From positions 1,986,501 to 2,050,500 of the forward strand of contig OX344755.2 in the NCBI GenBank assembly GCA_947034885.2: DNA of 64,000 nt, read 5' to 3'. The translations under genes were made by a program, and so were the position numbers. The stretch is from Thuidium tamariscinum (taxonomy: Eukaryota > Streptophyta > Bryopsida > Hypnales > Thuidiaceae). This document shows, piece by piece, positions 35,599 through 47,770 of the stretch. Positions within the stretch are counted from its first letter, which is position 1. The number at the start of each line of letters is the position of its first letter. The notes below the pieces were generated by a model that worked only from the letters and a program-made list of their open reading frames with translations, had not been told where the DNA came from and ran no database searches.

Positions 35599-36000
35599 CC
35601 TGACCGAGTAAATTTGCAAACAAAAATAATACTCCGTGGTAAGCTGTCAGAGAAATATTTTTTATCAAACAAGAAGATGCTTAAAAATTCAATGTACATT
35701 CTCCGCTTCAGTGCTCTTCATTAACAACCAATTTTGCACTCACATTGACAACGACTGAAATAGAAGTCGTCTTCTAAATCTCCTCGATCTTCAGCTACCG
35801 GAAGAACATGTAGCTTTGTGAATTAGCTTTCGGCTGCACACAACAGTTTCCTACGGTTGCATACACCTAAGCCTACTCCCAATGTTGCCATTACTCTTAA
35901 TGAATAACTAAAGAAACTCGTACCCTGGCGAATGACCGGGATCAGTTCAGGACAGGGTAAAATTAAAGAATAGTCGAGATAATAATAAAATCGTAAACCT

Positions 36001-36719
36001 GTAAAACCAGAAGTGCAGCTTGCTCGATGACTCGATCCGCTCCAAGTCGAAGAAAACGAAGAAAAATTTCTGTCACCGAACTTGCTCGAGATCTCAGCTT
36101 CTCAAACCACGAATGCCGCATTCACTTGCAAGGGCTTCTTATAAGCAACTAACAAGCACACCTCCTGTCACAGCAATAGTGTCACAGATCTTTACTTCTT
36201 CGTTTGCACAGCTAGCAATTCAGCGAGACAAGTGAACTTCAATCCGAGATTTCAGTCGCCATGTGCATAATTTCATAACCGGCATTTGAGCAGAGCAATT
36301 CTAATTTAAGAGCACGCAAATGGGATTCCCGGGGGTGAACAGTCCGGCTCACGTTTTTCGTAATTGTCTGGACGATGTCTGAGACGGAACAATGTCAACA
36401 ACACATTACAAACAGTTATTAAAAGCAGGAAAAAGACATGAATCACCCGAATTTCTTCAGCATTAAAATAGCGACTAATTCCATCTCGATCGCCAATTCG
36501 CCATCCTCAAAATAGACTCAGGAATATACGCTGATTATGCTCCCTGCTGACCATGATTCCAAATTTGGAGATAAGAGCTGTTGGCAATGGATGCCGGCGA
36601 ATCGACTCGGAAATTGCTTCTGCAATGCGACTTTGCAAATGTCCATCTGTAATCGACTTGTTCTCTACTTTTCTCTGCAGTCAACTTGTGCCGGTCGGGG
36701 TGAACCGGATCGAGTCTAA
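36001..36719 (-). other. Upstream region of the minus-strand DUF2235 gene
   Basis: It has gene-like composition, no coding exon in frame, and no clear TATA box. The short frames (36020-36235, 36537-36777) have no recognisable domain. Confidence 0.35.
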
Positions 36720-36843
36720 GGGCCGGTTTCCATTGGGGGCCTGGACGTCCAGGTCCCCTCTAGCCTCTGGGTTGTGAGCTTCGATTGGAGACCTGGAGGG
36801 ACCGGACCGCCTGGAGATCCAGGCCCCCAATGGAAATCAGCCC
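36720..36843. mobile_element. Tourist-like (PIF/Harbinger) MITE, 124 bp
   Basis: GGGCCGGTTTCCATTGGGGG continues into CCTGGA. The inverse TCCAGG, CCCCCAATGGAAATCAGCCC is at the other end. TAA flanks both sides (36717-36719 and 36844-36846), the target type of PIF/Harbinger elements. The internal CTGGACGTCCAG and CCTGGAGATCCAGG make it almost wholly self-complementary. High GC suggests a recent insertion. Confidence 0.85.
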
Positions 36844-37361
36844 TAAAGTATCGGACGTGTAGGTCAGTTTCGTAAATAACTCGGGAAAATTTGGAAGATG
36901 TTGAAATTTAGAAAATTATTTATAACTACCATAACATTGAGTAGCCTGCTGTAGCACTTCCTTCCTTTTAAGGTGAGGGGTTTGGCATATTCCACACCCC
37001 AGCAACCTCTCCATCTTCCATTTGTCCACTTCCTTCACTAGTTACTAATGAAACATTGTTGGGGGGTCGAATATTCCACACCCTCCAAAGGGACTGCCAA
37101 CCAATGCTATTGAATGTTATGACTTCTAAAAATTTGAAAAAATTATTTTCGAGAACAATTTGAAAAAGGAACACATTTATCCATGGTTAGAAAGAATCAA
37201 TTCAAAACTAGGAATATCCTCATAAAGAGCCGAAAATTTTTAAAACCTCCTATCTAGCTACCAAATTGTTGAATTGCAAAAAGTAAACTATTTTAGCATG
37301 AACTGCCAAAACTAACCTGCATGTACAATAGTGCAACGAGCTGATTGCGAAGGCTGAGCCA

Positions 37362-38374
37362 AGGGTGAAAGTACAAAAAAGACCCCCTATTTTTGTGCCA
37401 CGTTAATTTTATTGTTAACACCTCACCTAGCTAATTTGGAGCCTCTAGTTGCAAATATGAACTCAAAAATTTGCAAATTTTATCATGCATTGCAAATAAA
37501 ATGTTCTTGTGTTTTTCGTAGGGATAAAAGTGAGGGGGAGGGGGAGCAAAACAGCCTTTGCAATCAACTCATTGTAATAGACATGACTAGTGAATTGGCT
37601 CCGTTATTTGGTTGCTCCAAATAAAATAAAAAACCACCTATTTTGTGCTTGACTAATTTACCGTGTACACTCTTCCTAGCTAATTGGGGGCTTTTGATTG
37701 CAAGTATGAATCCGAAATTTGCGAATTTTGTCATGCGTAGAAAATAACATTAGAGAATTTTTGAACTGTCAAAGAGGCCTCTAGAATGGTCTCAATTGAG
37801 GACCTTAATTGGATTTAAATCTGTATTTGTCAAGGAAGGTACAAATTTTTTTTCCCCTATTTCCACCCATTTTTGACATCATGATGCTTACAAAAGTACA
37901 TGCCTTTTATTGGACAATGGGACACACTAGGTACTTCTTGTCATTTGAATTTTTAAGTACATTTAGGGATTATTTTATGTGGAAAAGGACAAATTTAGTG
38001 TAACAAAGTTTTAATGGCTCTTGAGTCTTTAGTACCATGAATGAAATTTTTTTATTTTTAAGAGATCATGGGTACTTCATGCTCATGATGTTTGCACATT
38101 GAAATGCATCTTATTGGACAATAAGATATTAGGTACTTTTTGTCATTCAAGTCCTTGGTACTATAAGTGAATTCTTTATTTTGACAAATTCATAAGTACT
38201 TGATGAATATTCACACAAGGTAGTGACTCATATTATGTATTTAGGCTATCATCTCTAACCTTAAATAAATACCTTTGCATGTCAATTCCTAAGGGCTTCT
38301 TAGAGGGTTCAAAAATCTTTTGATGAAAATTTCATCGTTTCTCCAAGTGTCTGAACGAGGGGTCAGTTCACCCT
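37362..38374. mobile_element. 1-kb MITE-like element with AGGGTGAA ends and internal duplication
   Basis: The left AGGGTGAAAGTACAAAAAAG, then ACCCCC, pairs loosely with the right GGGGTCAGTTCACCCT. Inside, about 250 bp occur twice: the blocks starting near 37396 and near 37640 share CTAGCTAATT, GGGGCTTTTGATTGCAA-like sequence, TTTGCAAATTTT and GTCATGC. Relative of 27861-28091. Confidence 0.6.
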
Positions 38375-38399
38375 GGCCCTTGTGCCCCCAAAGCAAATA

Positions 38400-38640
38400 A
38401 GGTAGAGGGGCTGTAAAAGCGACCCTTTACCAGCTGATTTGCATTTTGGAGAAGCTAAACTCTTTAAAACAACTTTTAGTAAATTTCCATGGTAAGAAAA
38501 ATGGAATTGGCATCTAACCCAAGTTGTTTCATATTTTTTGGACCTTCATGATTCAATTAGTTATGAATTTTTGAAGTTGAAAACATGGTGGTTTCTAAAA
38601 GCGCCCCCCTCCTGAAATGTACACTTCTGGTACATGTTAG
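38400..38640 (+). repeat. Dispersed ~0.2-kb repeat, copy 3
   Basis: AATGGAATTGGCATCTAACC, then AAGTTGTTTCATATTTTTTG and AATTAGTTATGAATTTTTGA, correspond to the inverse of 28320-28500 and directly to 49345-49580. It is followed by a short inverted GTACACTTCTGGTAC sequence. Confidence 0.55.
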
Positions 38641-38796
38641 AGGCAAAATCTACCAGATCGCTTTTAGAGACAGGGTTGCAATTACAGCCCCCTACCTTAA
38701 CAAAAACGAGTATCGTGAGGCCAAGGCAGACTTCTGTGTGCTTCAAACAGGAAAGCCTTTCCTCTACAGTAGCAGTGAGTGCCGGCCTCTCACAAA

Positions 38797-38926
38797 AGCT
38801 CATGGATTCACGCAGTAGTGGCGGGTTGAAAATGAGACTCGGTAAAAACCAGCCACTGTAAAGCTCGTGGATTCACGCAATATCGGCGGGTTGAAAATGA
38901 GAGTCGGCAAAAACCAGCTTACTGTA
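38797..38926. repeat. Two-copy tandem repeat, 65-bp unit
   Basis: AGCTCATGGATTCACGCA at 38797 and AGCTCGTGGATTCACGCA at 38862 each continue through CGGGTTGAAAATGAGA and AAAAACCAGC. About 90 per cent identity by eye, so a recent duplication. Confidence 0.85.
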
Positions 38927-39075
38927 TGACATGCAGAATGATTGATTTGCCCTGTTGTCATTGTCAAAATAAATTGTATTTTTGTTGAAGAAGGATAATG
39001 ACATATTCGGAAATGATTCCTTTAATATAATAATTTTGTTGCAATGGAGACGGTCCAATAGGAAATTTCTATGTT

Positions 39076-39724
39076 AACCAGGGTTTTCTTTTTTGGCAAT
39101 TTGGTGCAAAATTGCACCAAATTTTTAGCCTGGCACCAAGCCTATAGGAAAGAAAACACAAAATTTTGGATGAAATCTCCAATAAATTTCAATTTTAAAA
39201 AAATAGTGGATGAAATTGCCAAATAATGGATGAAAATAGAATGATAGATATGTATTAAGGTAGAAGCACCCATTACAGCCAAAGTTAGCAGTTTCAGCAT
39301 AGTTAGAGGCACCTTTTCCTATAAAGAATATTTTTTTAGTATTGGCAAGTGAAAATCATAAATTTTCAAGAAAAAAATTAGAATTTTTGGACAAGGCATC
39401 TAATTTCTATGAATTTTCAAAGTAGGACTTAGTAGAGCACCTAAATCTGCACTCCTAGTAAATCTGCTTGGATTCTCACACCAAAATCTAAAATAATCAG
39501 AGCCCACCAACCACAACTAAAGTTTCAAGGTACTAGTAGGGACACTTTGTAGGAAAGTCTAATGTCAAACTATGGATACACTAAAAATAATGGGTGCTTC
39601 TACCTTATATGCTAATATGATATTTTCTATCCAATGTATGGATAAATGTTGAGATTTAGAGCTCCACAATAAAATGAAATATCGCCACTTTGGTAGTTCA
39701 CAAGAAATGAAAAAAAAACCCTGA
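39076..39724. mobile_element. Element with AACCAGGGTTTT ends, containing another MITE
   Basis: AACCAGGGTTTTCTTTTTT at the left and AAAAAAAACCCTGATG at the right are inverse. The 39258-39605 MITE lies inside. The left part is shared with 24608. Confidence 0.45.
39258..39605. mobile_element. MITE with AGGTAGAAGCACCCATTA ends and TA target
   Basis: AGGTAGAAGCACCCATTA at the left and TAATGGGTGCTTCTACCT at the right are a perfect 18-bp inverse. TA lies at both borders (39256-39257 and 39606-39607). It is 348 bp. The core is shared with the 0.22-kb elements at 29956 and 31163. Confidence 0.85.
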
Positions 39725-39725
39725 T

Positions 39726-41526
39726 GCTAATAGGTTTGATTCTTTGCCTCTGAAATATAGGGCCTATAACCATTGTTTTCAAACCTCAATGCCCGTCACT
39801 AAAATCATTGTCATTCCTGAAGTACATATGCATGAAAATTTTTATATTTATTTTTCAAAGATGAAGCTACATGTCTTCTATACTTCACCAAAAATTAGAT
39901 TTTTTAGAGAAAAATTGATTTTTATGAGGATATTTGAAGGAAAAATGAAGAAAAATGACATCAAATAGAAAATTATTTCAAAAAATCTGAAAATTTCACC
40001 ATATGTGTACATTACATTGGAAAACATTATAATGTAAACTTAATTTTCGTGTTCTTCAATAATTAGAATACAATGGACATAGAAAATACATCCAAAATTC
40101 AAATTTCAATAAAATATTCAATATTATGAAATTCCAGTTGGATTAGAAACTAGAGTACATGGCCTTCAATTTTTTTAGTTGGACTCAAACTCAAAAAATG
40201 TCATTTTCAAAGAGAAATTTCAGATTTAGAGCAAGGAGCAAAATATACTGAAATAGCAAATTTTGTCATATGTTTTTTTTACTTACTTCTCATTCATGTA
40301 TAGACAAACACTAGGAAGACTACAAACTCAATTAGGTGCTCTTCATAACCCTCCATGAAAGGTCAAAAAGCAAAAAATGGATGAAAAAATGCTTTTTGTC
40401 TCTCTTCAGAGACTATTAAGCTCATCCAAACACCATAGAATGGCACCAACGGCATTTAGGGGTTATCTAAGTAACATGATCTTTTACACAATAACACATT
40501 CATAAATTTCTAGTGAGGCTTACAAATTATACTTTTGCATCAATATACTATTTTTATCTCATTCACCCCACTAGGGCTCAAAATCCACCATTTTGAAATC
40601 ACACACAACTAGACTTCAACACATGTACAACAACATTCCAAATTGACTTCAAAGTTATTTTCTATTGTTACAAATTGGTGAATAAATCACCGTTTATGAT
40701 CTTTGTACTTCATCTCTAACAATTTTTCACACATAACATTCCACATCTCCAACTAAGGCTTGTTACACCAACCAATTTGGGGAACCAACTAGCACTTTAA
40801 TTGACAAATCATCACACCATAAACACTCACACTTGATCAATTGCTCAAAGAAAAGAAATAGACAACCAACTTAGGCTAAGACTCACATTGGATCTTTCAA
40901 CACTAGGTGAAAAACAATTTGGAGAGAGAGACCTAAAAGGAATTCTAAATTGGTAGTTACCAAAGGAGGAAGGAAGGCAACACAACCAAATACCAACTAC
41001 CAACTTAGAATTGACTCAATTGCCATACATGCAAACCCATTTCTCCAAATTGCCTTATTGTGAACTCATTCCAACTAAGAAAACCTCAACCACCAACTTG
41101 AAAAAACTACCAACTCATCTTACTAGGCTTGCCTCAAAGAACTTAAACTAGTACTTCCAATTAGGTAAAAGAAGACACAAAATCTTTGAAATAGGAAACA
41201 AAAAAAATAAAGACTTTGACAAAAACCAACAAAATGTATTCAAAATAAACATCAAAATTCCAAAAGAAAATTCTAATCAATTATCTATAATTTTTTCTAG
41301 AAAAATGTGAGAAATCAAAAGAAGAATTTATATTTTCTTTTTTTTACACAGTATGAATTTGTTATGAATTTTTGAAGTATGTTAGATCTAATTGGCCCAA
41401 CAATGTCTTTAGACTACCCCCAAACCAACAAGAACTGTATCCAAAATGGTAACCTTACTCACCTAAAACAGTCACAACATTTCTTAGCATGGTCACAATA
41501 TGAACAATCTCTTTCTATTGTGAATA
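39726..41526. other. AT-rich intergenic DNA, nothing recognised
   Basis: From about 40500 to 41200 the plus strand is rich in CCAAC/CAACT words, a marked strand bias, but no periodicity, gene or inverted ends were found. Confidence 0.4.
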
Positions 41527-41528
41527 TA

Positions 41529-41926
41529 AGGTAGAACCACCCATAACCAACCAACACCCCATAGCCAACCTATTGATGGACATATTTCCAACCAAGGCTA
41601 CAATGGGTTTTTTTCTCCTTTTCAAAATTGGGACTAAAAGTTCTTGACACATCCCAAAGTAGTGTGTAGCAAAGTAGGAAGGAGTGAGTGAAAAGGTAGT
41701 TTTTTGTGTGATCGGAATTAGAAGTGTCCACAGATTGACAATGGGTCCAATGTATTTTTTGCCTTTCAAGATTCATATTAATTTCAATTTATGCAATAAA
41801 ATTACCAAAGTTTTTGCAATCTCCATCATTTCTATCCTTGCACCTATAAAAATATTTGTTTTGCCTTGTACTACAATGGATCATATCTCAAATTTCTTAA
41901 ATGATTAATTACTGGTGGTTCCACCT
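41529..41926. mobile_element. MITE with AGGTAGAACCACC ends and TA target, copy 2
   Basis: Left AGGTAGAACCACCCATAACC, right GGTGGTTCCACCT, TA at 41527-41528 and 41927-41928. The 398-bp body is colinear with 23996-24420 (GCCTTTCAAGATTCATATTA against GCCTTTCAAAATTCATAGTA). Confidence 0.75.
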
Positions 41927-42075
41927 TATACTTAAAATGGTAGAAGTTCAGATTATAGCTACTAATCATTCCATTACCATCATCCAAGACATTGATTCAA
42001 GACACTAATTCTACCTATTGTAGTCCAAATCTCATCCATTAAAGAAGATAGTGATGGGTTGATGCAAAATTTTAA

Positions 42076-43006
42076 GCCTTGAAGGACTAAGGCCATTTTT
42101 CTAGTCAAAAATCACTCAAAGCTTCCATTTTTGTTGTAGTCACCCAAGAAAACAAAATAAATATTTTTTTAATAATATAACTATAATATCTTGTATTTAA
42201 CTTATCTAAGATCACATGGTAAAAATTTCATGAAGTTTGACTATATAGATTGTTAGATATGGGCATTCAAAGTTGGAAAAAAAGTTTTTGAACAGTAGTT
42301 TACAATTTCAAATGACTTTGACCACCATTTGTAGAAAAAATATGCATTGTAGAATTTGAATTTTTTTTAGAAATTTTGTTAAGGAATTGAATTGAAGATC
42401 TAGAAAAAAAATTCTCCAAAAAACACTTGACTTCCATTCTTTAAAAATTTATAAGTAGAAATAAGCCGAAGATTGATAGAAAAATTAAATGGTTAGTAGC
42501 TCTAAAATGGGATTGAAATATAATATTTCCAATCGTAAGATTATTCTAGCAAGTAAAGATAACCTTGTCATGCATTCCAATGTTTATGAAAAATTATGGA
42601 ATTATATTTATGAATGAATCCTATAAGTTATTTTTTCAAGAAGATGTTTAGATTGTTCAAAAAACAAGATTGTTTTTAACTTTCTCATTTCTAGTCCAAA
42701 TAGATTGAATCAAAGCTTCACATGTAGGCAAAAATATATTATTTAAGAAAAATAAATTTTTTACTTATACTTTGACTTTTTGCAAAAAAAATTTGCTACC
42801 CATCAAATTTAGTTTTAGACTCATTGTGGTACAATTTCTGTTCCTACACACCAATAGAAGAAAAAAATTATATTCCCACAAAACTAATCAATTTTCCTAT
42901 CTTATAAGAAATTTTCAAAAGTTTCACTCAAAATTGAGGTCATAGGAAGTTAGAAACCCACCAAGAATTTATTTTGTACCCAAAGGGAACAATGGTCTTT
43001 TAGGGG
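42076..43006. mobile_element. piggyBac-like MITE, subfamily A, decayed ends
   Basis: The left flank TTAA (42072-42075) is intact and the right flank is GTAA. The left end GCCTTGAAGGACTAAGGCC and right end GGTCTTTTAGGGG have drifted from the consensus. The body (GTGAAAATTTCATGAAG-type segment and TAAAAATTTCATGAAGTTTG) follows 26739-27645. Confidence 0.7.
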
Positions 43007-43010
43007 GTAA

Positions 43011-44309
43011 TGGATCATTCCCTAAGTGTCCATAATAGGCCTTTTGCTTGTGATGGGCAGTATTTTACCTTATTTTATGGCCATCTTTAAATTCATTCTA
43101 CTACAAAGAACAAGGGTGAGTTGGAGCAAGCAAATGTAAGTTTAATCCTTTGGTATCTGAGCATTTGGACCTAAAAGAGACACATTTTTTAATCCCACTC
43201 CTTCTAAATTAAATGACCAAAAAAATTGATTGAGATTATTAGCATATTCAAGAGAAATGTAACGTGAATGGTTTTATAATTTTTCAACATTCTAGTAATA
43301 TTTTCAAAATTAAAAAATTAAAAAAATAGAATATGGTAGCCTATATTTAACACTAGATTCACTTTATATGAACACCTTTGGAAAAATTCTCATTAGTTGC
43401 TTCAAAAAACTCCTCATCTCTTATTGGTTGATTCTTATGAAGTAGAAGTGGTTTTGAGTCTTGAAAGTGTTCAATCAAGGTAATTTTTAGTTGTCAAAGA
43501 GCAAAAAGTGTCTTTTTCAAGTATTGCTACCTTGGGTCTTGTGCAACCTAAATCTATTTGTAAAACTATGTAATATAAGAATTAAAAAAATTATAAAGTA
43601 TTTGGAATTTCATTGGAAAGGGAAGGCTCTAATTCTTTGGTGAAGTATCATTTGCAAAAGTTTGATTTAAAAAATAAAAATTTATATGGAAGTTATGGAT
43701 ATTTATGCTCAATCAAGTCAACGCTTTACTATTCAATATATAGAAGTGCAAAAGATTCAAGGTGTACAAGGTGCTTGTGCACCCAATAATAACATTAAAC
43801 AAGTCGAAGAGCATTTTGGAGTATGTGATACAATTGAACTTTAAGAAATTACCATTTATAATTTTTGTATTATAAATTGAATTGCAACATGTAAACCTTT
43901 TTTCTATCTCCAAAAACAATAATTTTTTGGGATATTTTTCAAAAAAATTGTAAATTTTTTAAGTAAATTTTTTTAGAAGATAAACAACACTATATTAATT
44001 TTTCTACAAGTTGCAACTTATTCCAATTTAAGTTGTGGTAAAAAATAATTTTCTTTTCATAGATAGATAAGTGTCAAAAAAGAATATTATTTTCCAAAAC
44101 AAAATGAATATATTAAAATGAATTGAAGTGATCAACCCTTGAAGCATAAATGCCACTAGATCATTCTAAAATCAACAAAAAATTCACCTCCTATTATCAT
44201 CTTATTCACCTAAAGTGGATTGGTGCCATATTTTTAAAGGATAGTGAGAGGACTATGAGAGGACTATACATTTGCATTGATTTTTTTTATTTTGATATCA
44301 ACAACATTG
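43011..44309. other. AT-rich DNA, nothing recognised
   Basis: Short frames only. No inverted ends or tandem repeats were found. Confidence 0.4.
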
Positions 44310-44560
44310 TTTGATTTTTAAAACTACCCCCCTCCCTATTTGTAATTTTTAGGGGGGGCCTTAGATGCAAACAATATGGAATATATTACTAAATCCATAT
44401 ATGTAGCCTTATCCATCTACTACATTTCATATTTGTATTGGTATCAATATTCTATATTTGTATCCATATCTAAAATTGACTTTTAATTCTTGTATTCATA
44501 TCCATATTTTGTATTTGCATTCATATTCATATTGGATTTTTATTCTATATTAAATTGGAT
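44310..44560. repeat. TATCCATATTTG-type degenerate repeat
   Basis: Variants of TTTGTATCCATAT recur about every 20-30 bp. Related arrays, some inverted, are at 46130-46330, 46590-46690 and 62035-62120, each beside a C- or G-run such as CCCCCCTCC. Confidence 0.55.
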
Positions 44561-44763
44561 CAACAATGATCAAGAGAAGGGGGATAAAATCTCAACAACT
44601 TTGAACTTTTTGCAAAATGGAGGGATTGTTAATTGAAAAAAAGGTTTCCATCTTTTGAGAAGATAATAAGGTTGTCTTTTGTAGGTGCATACTTGAAAAG
44701 TGTTTATGGATATTCAAAGGTTGTAATTTATCCTAGGATTCTAAAGCCTATTCACCGTCCAAA

Positions 44764-45040
44764 ACATTAGATGAAATTTGAGGGCATTAGGAGACTGCGG
44801 GTTTCCGAACTGTAGGAACGTAGTTTCTGCCCTGTGAACTTGAATCCTACGTGGTCCCGACCCTGCCATGTAAAAATTTATTTTTTTTCAAAAAAAACAG
44901 TTTTTTTTAACCTATTTTCATATTTCAAGACCCAATTTTTTTTTAATAAAAGTCGGCTTGATAGCGGCCATCGACATTCGGAGCCGTTTCGGGAACAGAC
45001 CCGAAACGGCCCTATAATGCCCACAGATTTCATCTAATGT
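44764..45040. mobile_element. MITE, ACATTAGATGAAATTTGAGG family, copy with 11-bp hairpin
   Basis: Left ACATTAGATGAAATTTGAGG then GCATTA, right TAATGCCCACAGATTTCATC then TAATGT. A GC-rich perfect hairpin GCCGTTTCGGG / CCCGAAACGGC with a 6-base loop lies at 44983-45010. The copy at 56882-57167 retains it with one mismatch. Confidence 0.8.
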
Positions 45041-45042
45041 AG

Positions 45043-46776
45043 GAGTACTTTTTGCATTGTGCACCTATGCTATGTGTGTATGCAATTACATAAGTGTATG
45101 CATACATTACCTTCTAAAATGACCATATTATTATCCTACACCTACTCATAGTCAATAAGCCACTTCAAATAGTCACTTTCACATGTCAAATGTGCTTCTT
45201 TCAAACACTTAAAAAATGTCCATCAACTTTTGTATTAATATTGGTGCATTTGAATTTCTTATACTAATATGGTGGGGCCTTGATTGGAGTGTCTCAAATA
45301 GTCCTTTGTTACAAATAGAATTGATTACCTTTAGAATCTTTTTTTAATCTAACTATCTCTAGAAAACATTCACCAAAAGCTTGATTACTTTACCATGTAT
45401 AAAGTTGAAGACAAATCATTAAGATGGTTTTAGGTCATTTTGATAATACTTGAAAAGACCCTTAAGTAATAGTATAAAAGATAAGAACTTTTAAGGATTC
45501 TTCTACCTTATTTTGAAATGCATAAGAATTGTGTAAGGCAACTACTACTTCTTTTGAGCACATTGCAATAGAAGGGATTTGAAGGCATGAGAAGACCACA
45601 AGGTATGTTGAGTTCTCAAATTGTGGAAACATTAACAATTTACCATAGTTAAGTGATTGCTACATTAGAATTTTTTTTTTAAATTTTAAATGATTTTTGA
45701 TTAAATATAAAAATAAAAATAAATAGTTTAAAGTTTTGACATTTAAAAAATAATAATAATAATAATAATAATATATTTATTTCAATTCAAAAAATCAAAC
45801 CAATAGTTGGTCTGAAGCATTGGAAAAAGACTTAAAATGATCTCTTGGAGGCCATTAATTGTTAATCTTTTACAAGAATTATGAAGGGATATACATGTAA
45901 TTTCTCTATTGGTTGTAATTTTACATTAAAAAGATAGAGCATGTTGTAATGAACCTTTTGAGAAATTATATCATGAAGTACACTTTAAAACCCACTCCAA
46001 GCCCACAATTGTGACAAAAAGAGGCAATATAGCCTGTTTGATTAATTTTCTTAACCTCCCTTCATTAGAAAAATTGATAGCCATTGGATTTGAATTTTAA
46101 AAAATCTCACCCCCCCTCCAAGAAAAATCAACAACCATCGGATATAGATATCGGATAAGAATACGGAATACGGAATGATATTGATATCCAATAGAAATAT
46201 TGATACTAGTATTGAATATATATATTAGATATTGATACAAATATGGACACTAATACTAAATATGGATATGGTTCACGGTTATTATACCATTTATCCCATA
46301 TCCATTGTATCCAAGCCCACCTTGTGAGAATTATAAGAGGGGGTGGATGGAGGGGGGTTTTAGAATTTAAAAGTATTTAATATTTAAATCAGATTGGATG
46401 GGGAGGGGGAATAATTAAATTTTTATAGTTTTTGAGCTCATTGTGACACAATTTGTTACAATGACAATACGCTTAAAAGAAGCAATTATTGCCTCAATAC
46501 AAAATATTTATATTTGTTAAGATCTATAGAACTTACAATCAAAATAAGATATATCTATGTTGATTCTTGTGAATATGTAATTGTAACCATATTCTATGTA
46601 TCTATCTTTTGTATTATCATTTTGTATTCATATATTATATTCCTATCAAAACTTTGTATCCATATTCATATGTTATATCCATATTTGGATGGTCAACATC
46701 ATTTGCTTGATAGACATCAACAACTTTTGTTTTTTCAAAAGAACGATGACATTTTGGAGGGTAGGGGCAGGGGCAA
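45043..46776. other. AT-rich DNA with simple repeats
   Basis: An (AAT)n run lies at about 45753-45772, and TATCCATATTTG-type repeats at 46130-46330 and 46590-46690. No gene was recognised. Confidence 0.45.
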
Positions 46777-47770
46777 GGGTTGATTGCAAAAAACACCTAG
46801 CAATTTGGTTGCATTTTGATTTTGGAGCACTATGACTTTTGAATAATGAATCCAATGCCAAAACCAAAAAATTTGTTTTTAGATATTATGACTAAAATTG
46901 TATCATTGATCTTTTAAAAATTTTAAGAAATCATTCTATATTTTAAAATCAATTTTGTTAATTTATCACACTTTGACAAAGAGGGATTTTTTATATTGTT
47001 GAGAAATTTTAATTAATAATTTTCACCTAAAATTTCTATGTATATTTTCCTAGTTGGTAGACATGTTTCTACCTAAAGACATCTAAAAATACATTATTTT
47101 ATATCCTCTTGGTTTGTTCAAATAGGCCTCCTTTGAGCATGCAATTCCAAATACTAGAAATGGTTTTGACCTCATTTTTTTAGTCAAAATCTCATCACCA
47201 AAAAGTCTTTCCAAATGACCAATTTTTACTTTTGTTGAAAACTGTTTTTTCCATTTTCTACAAATTTAAACATACAATTTTAATTTGTAGAAAATGGGAA
47301 AAACAATTTTCAACAAAAGTAAAAATTGGCCATTTGGAAAGACTTTCTGGTGATGAGATTTTGACCAAAAAAATGAGATCAAAACCATTTCTAATGTTTG
47401 GAATTGCATGTACAAAGGAGGCCTATTTGAACAAACTTAGAGGATATAAAATAATGTATTTTTAGATGTCCTTTGGTAGAAACATGTGTACGTAGAAGGG
47501 AAATATACTATAGAAATTTTAGGTGAAAAGTAGTAATTCAAATTTCTCAACAATATTAAAAAATCCTTCTATGTCATATTGTGACAAAATAACAAAATTG
47601 ACTTTTAAATATAAAATGATTTTTTAAGATTTCTAAAAAATCAGTGATACAATTTCAATTAAGAAATTCAAATATAGATTTTTGGATTTGGGCATTGGAT
47701 TCATCATTCAAAAGTTATAACACTCCAAAATCAAAACACAAATAAACTATCATGTATTTCTTGCAATCAC
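46777..47770. mobile_element. Giant foldback of ~1 kb with GGGTGATTGCAAG-type ends, copy 3
   Basis: The ends GGGTTGATTGCAAAAAACAC and GTATTTCTTGCAATCACTT belong to the same family as 15633 and 21979. The whole element is an inverted repeat: the arms (46777-47265 and 47283-47770) match almost base for base. The centre is CCATTTTCTACAAAT, 17 bases, ATTTGTAGAAAATGG. Open frames within it are the same sequence read on opposite arms. Confidence 0.85.

Noticed and set aside
35598..35619. Upstream ATG extending the minus DUF2235 protein by seven residues
   Set aside because: Those bases look like the end of a leader intron (TCGGTCAG before GATG), matching the paralogue.
47232..47465. 77-codon frame on +
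   Set aside because: It lies entirely in the right arm of the 1-kb palindrome.
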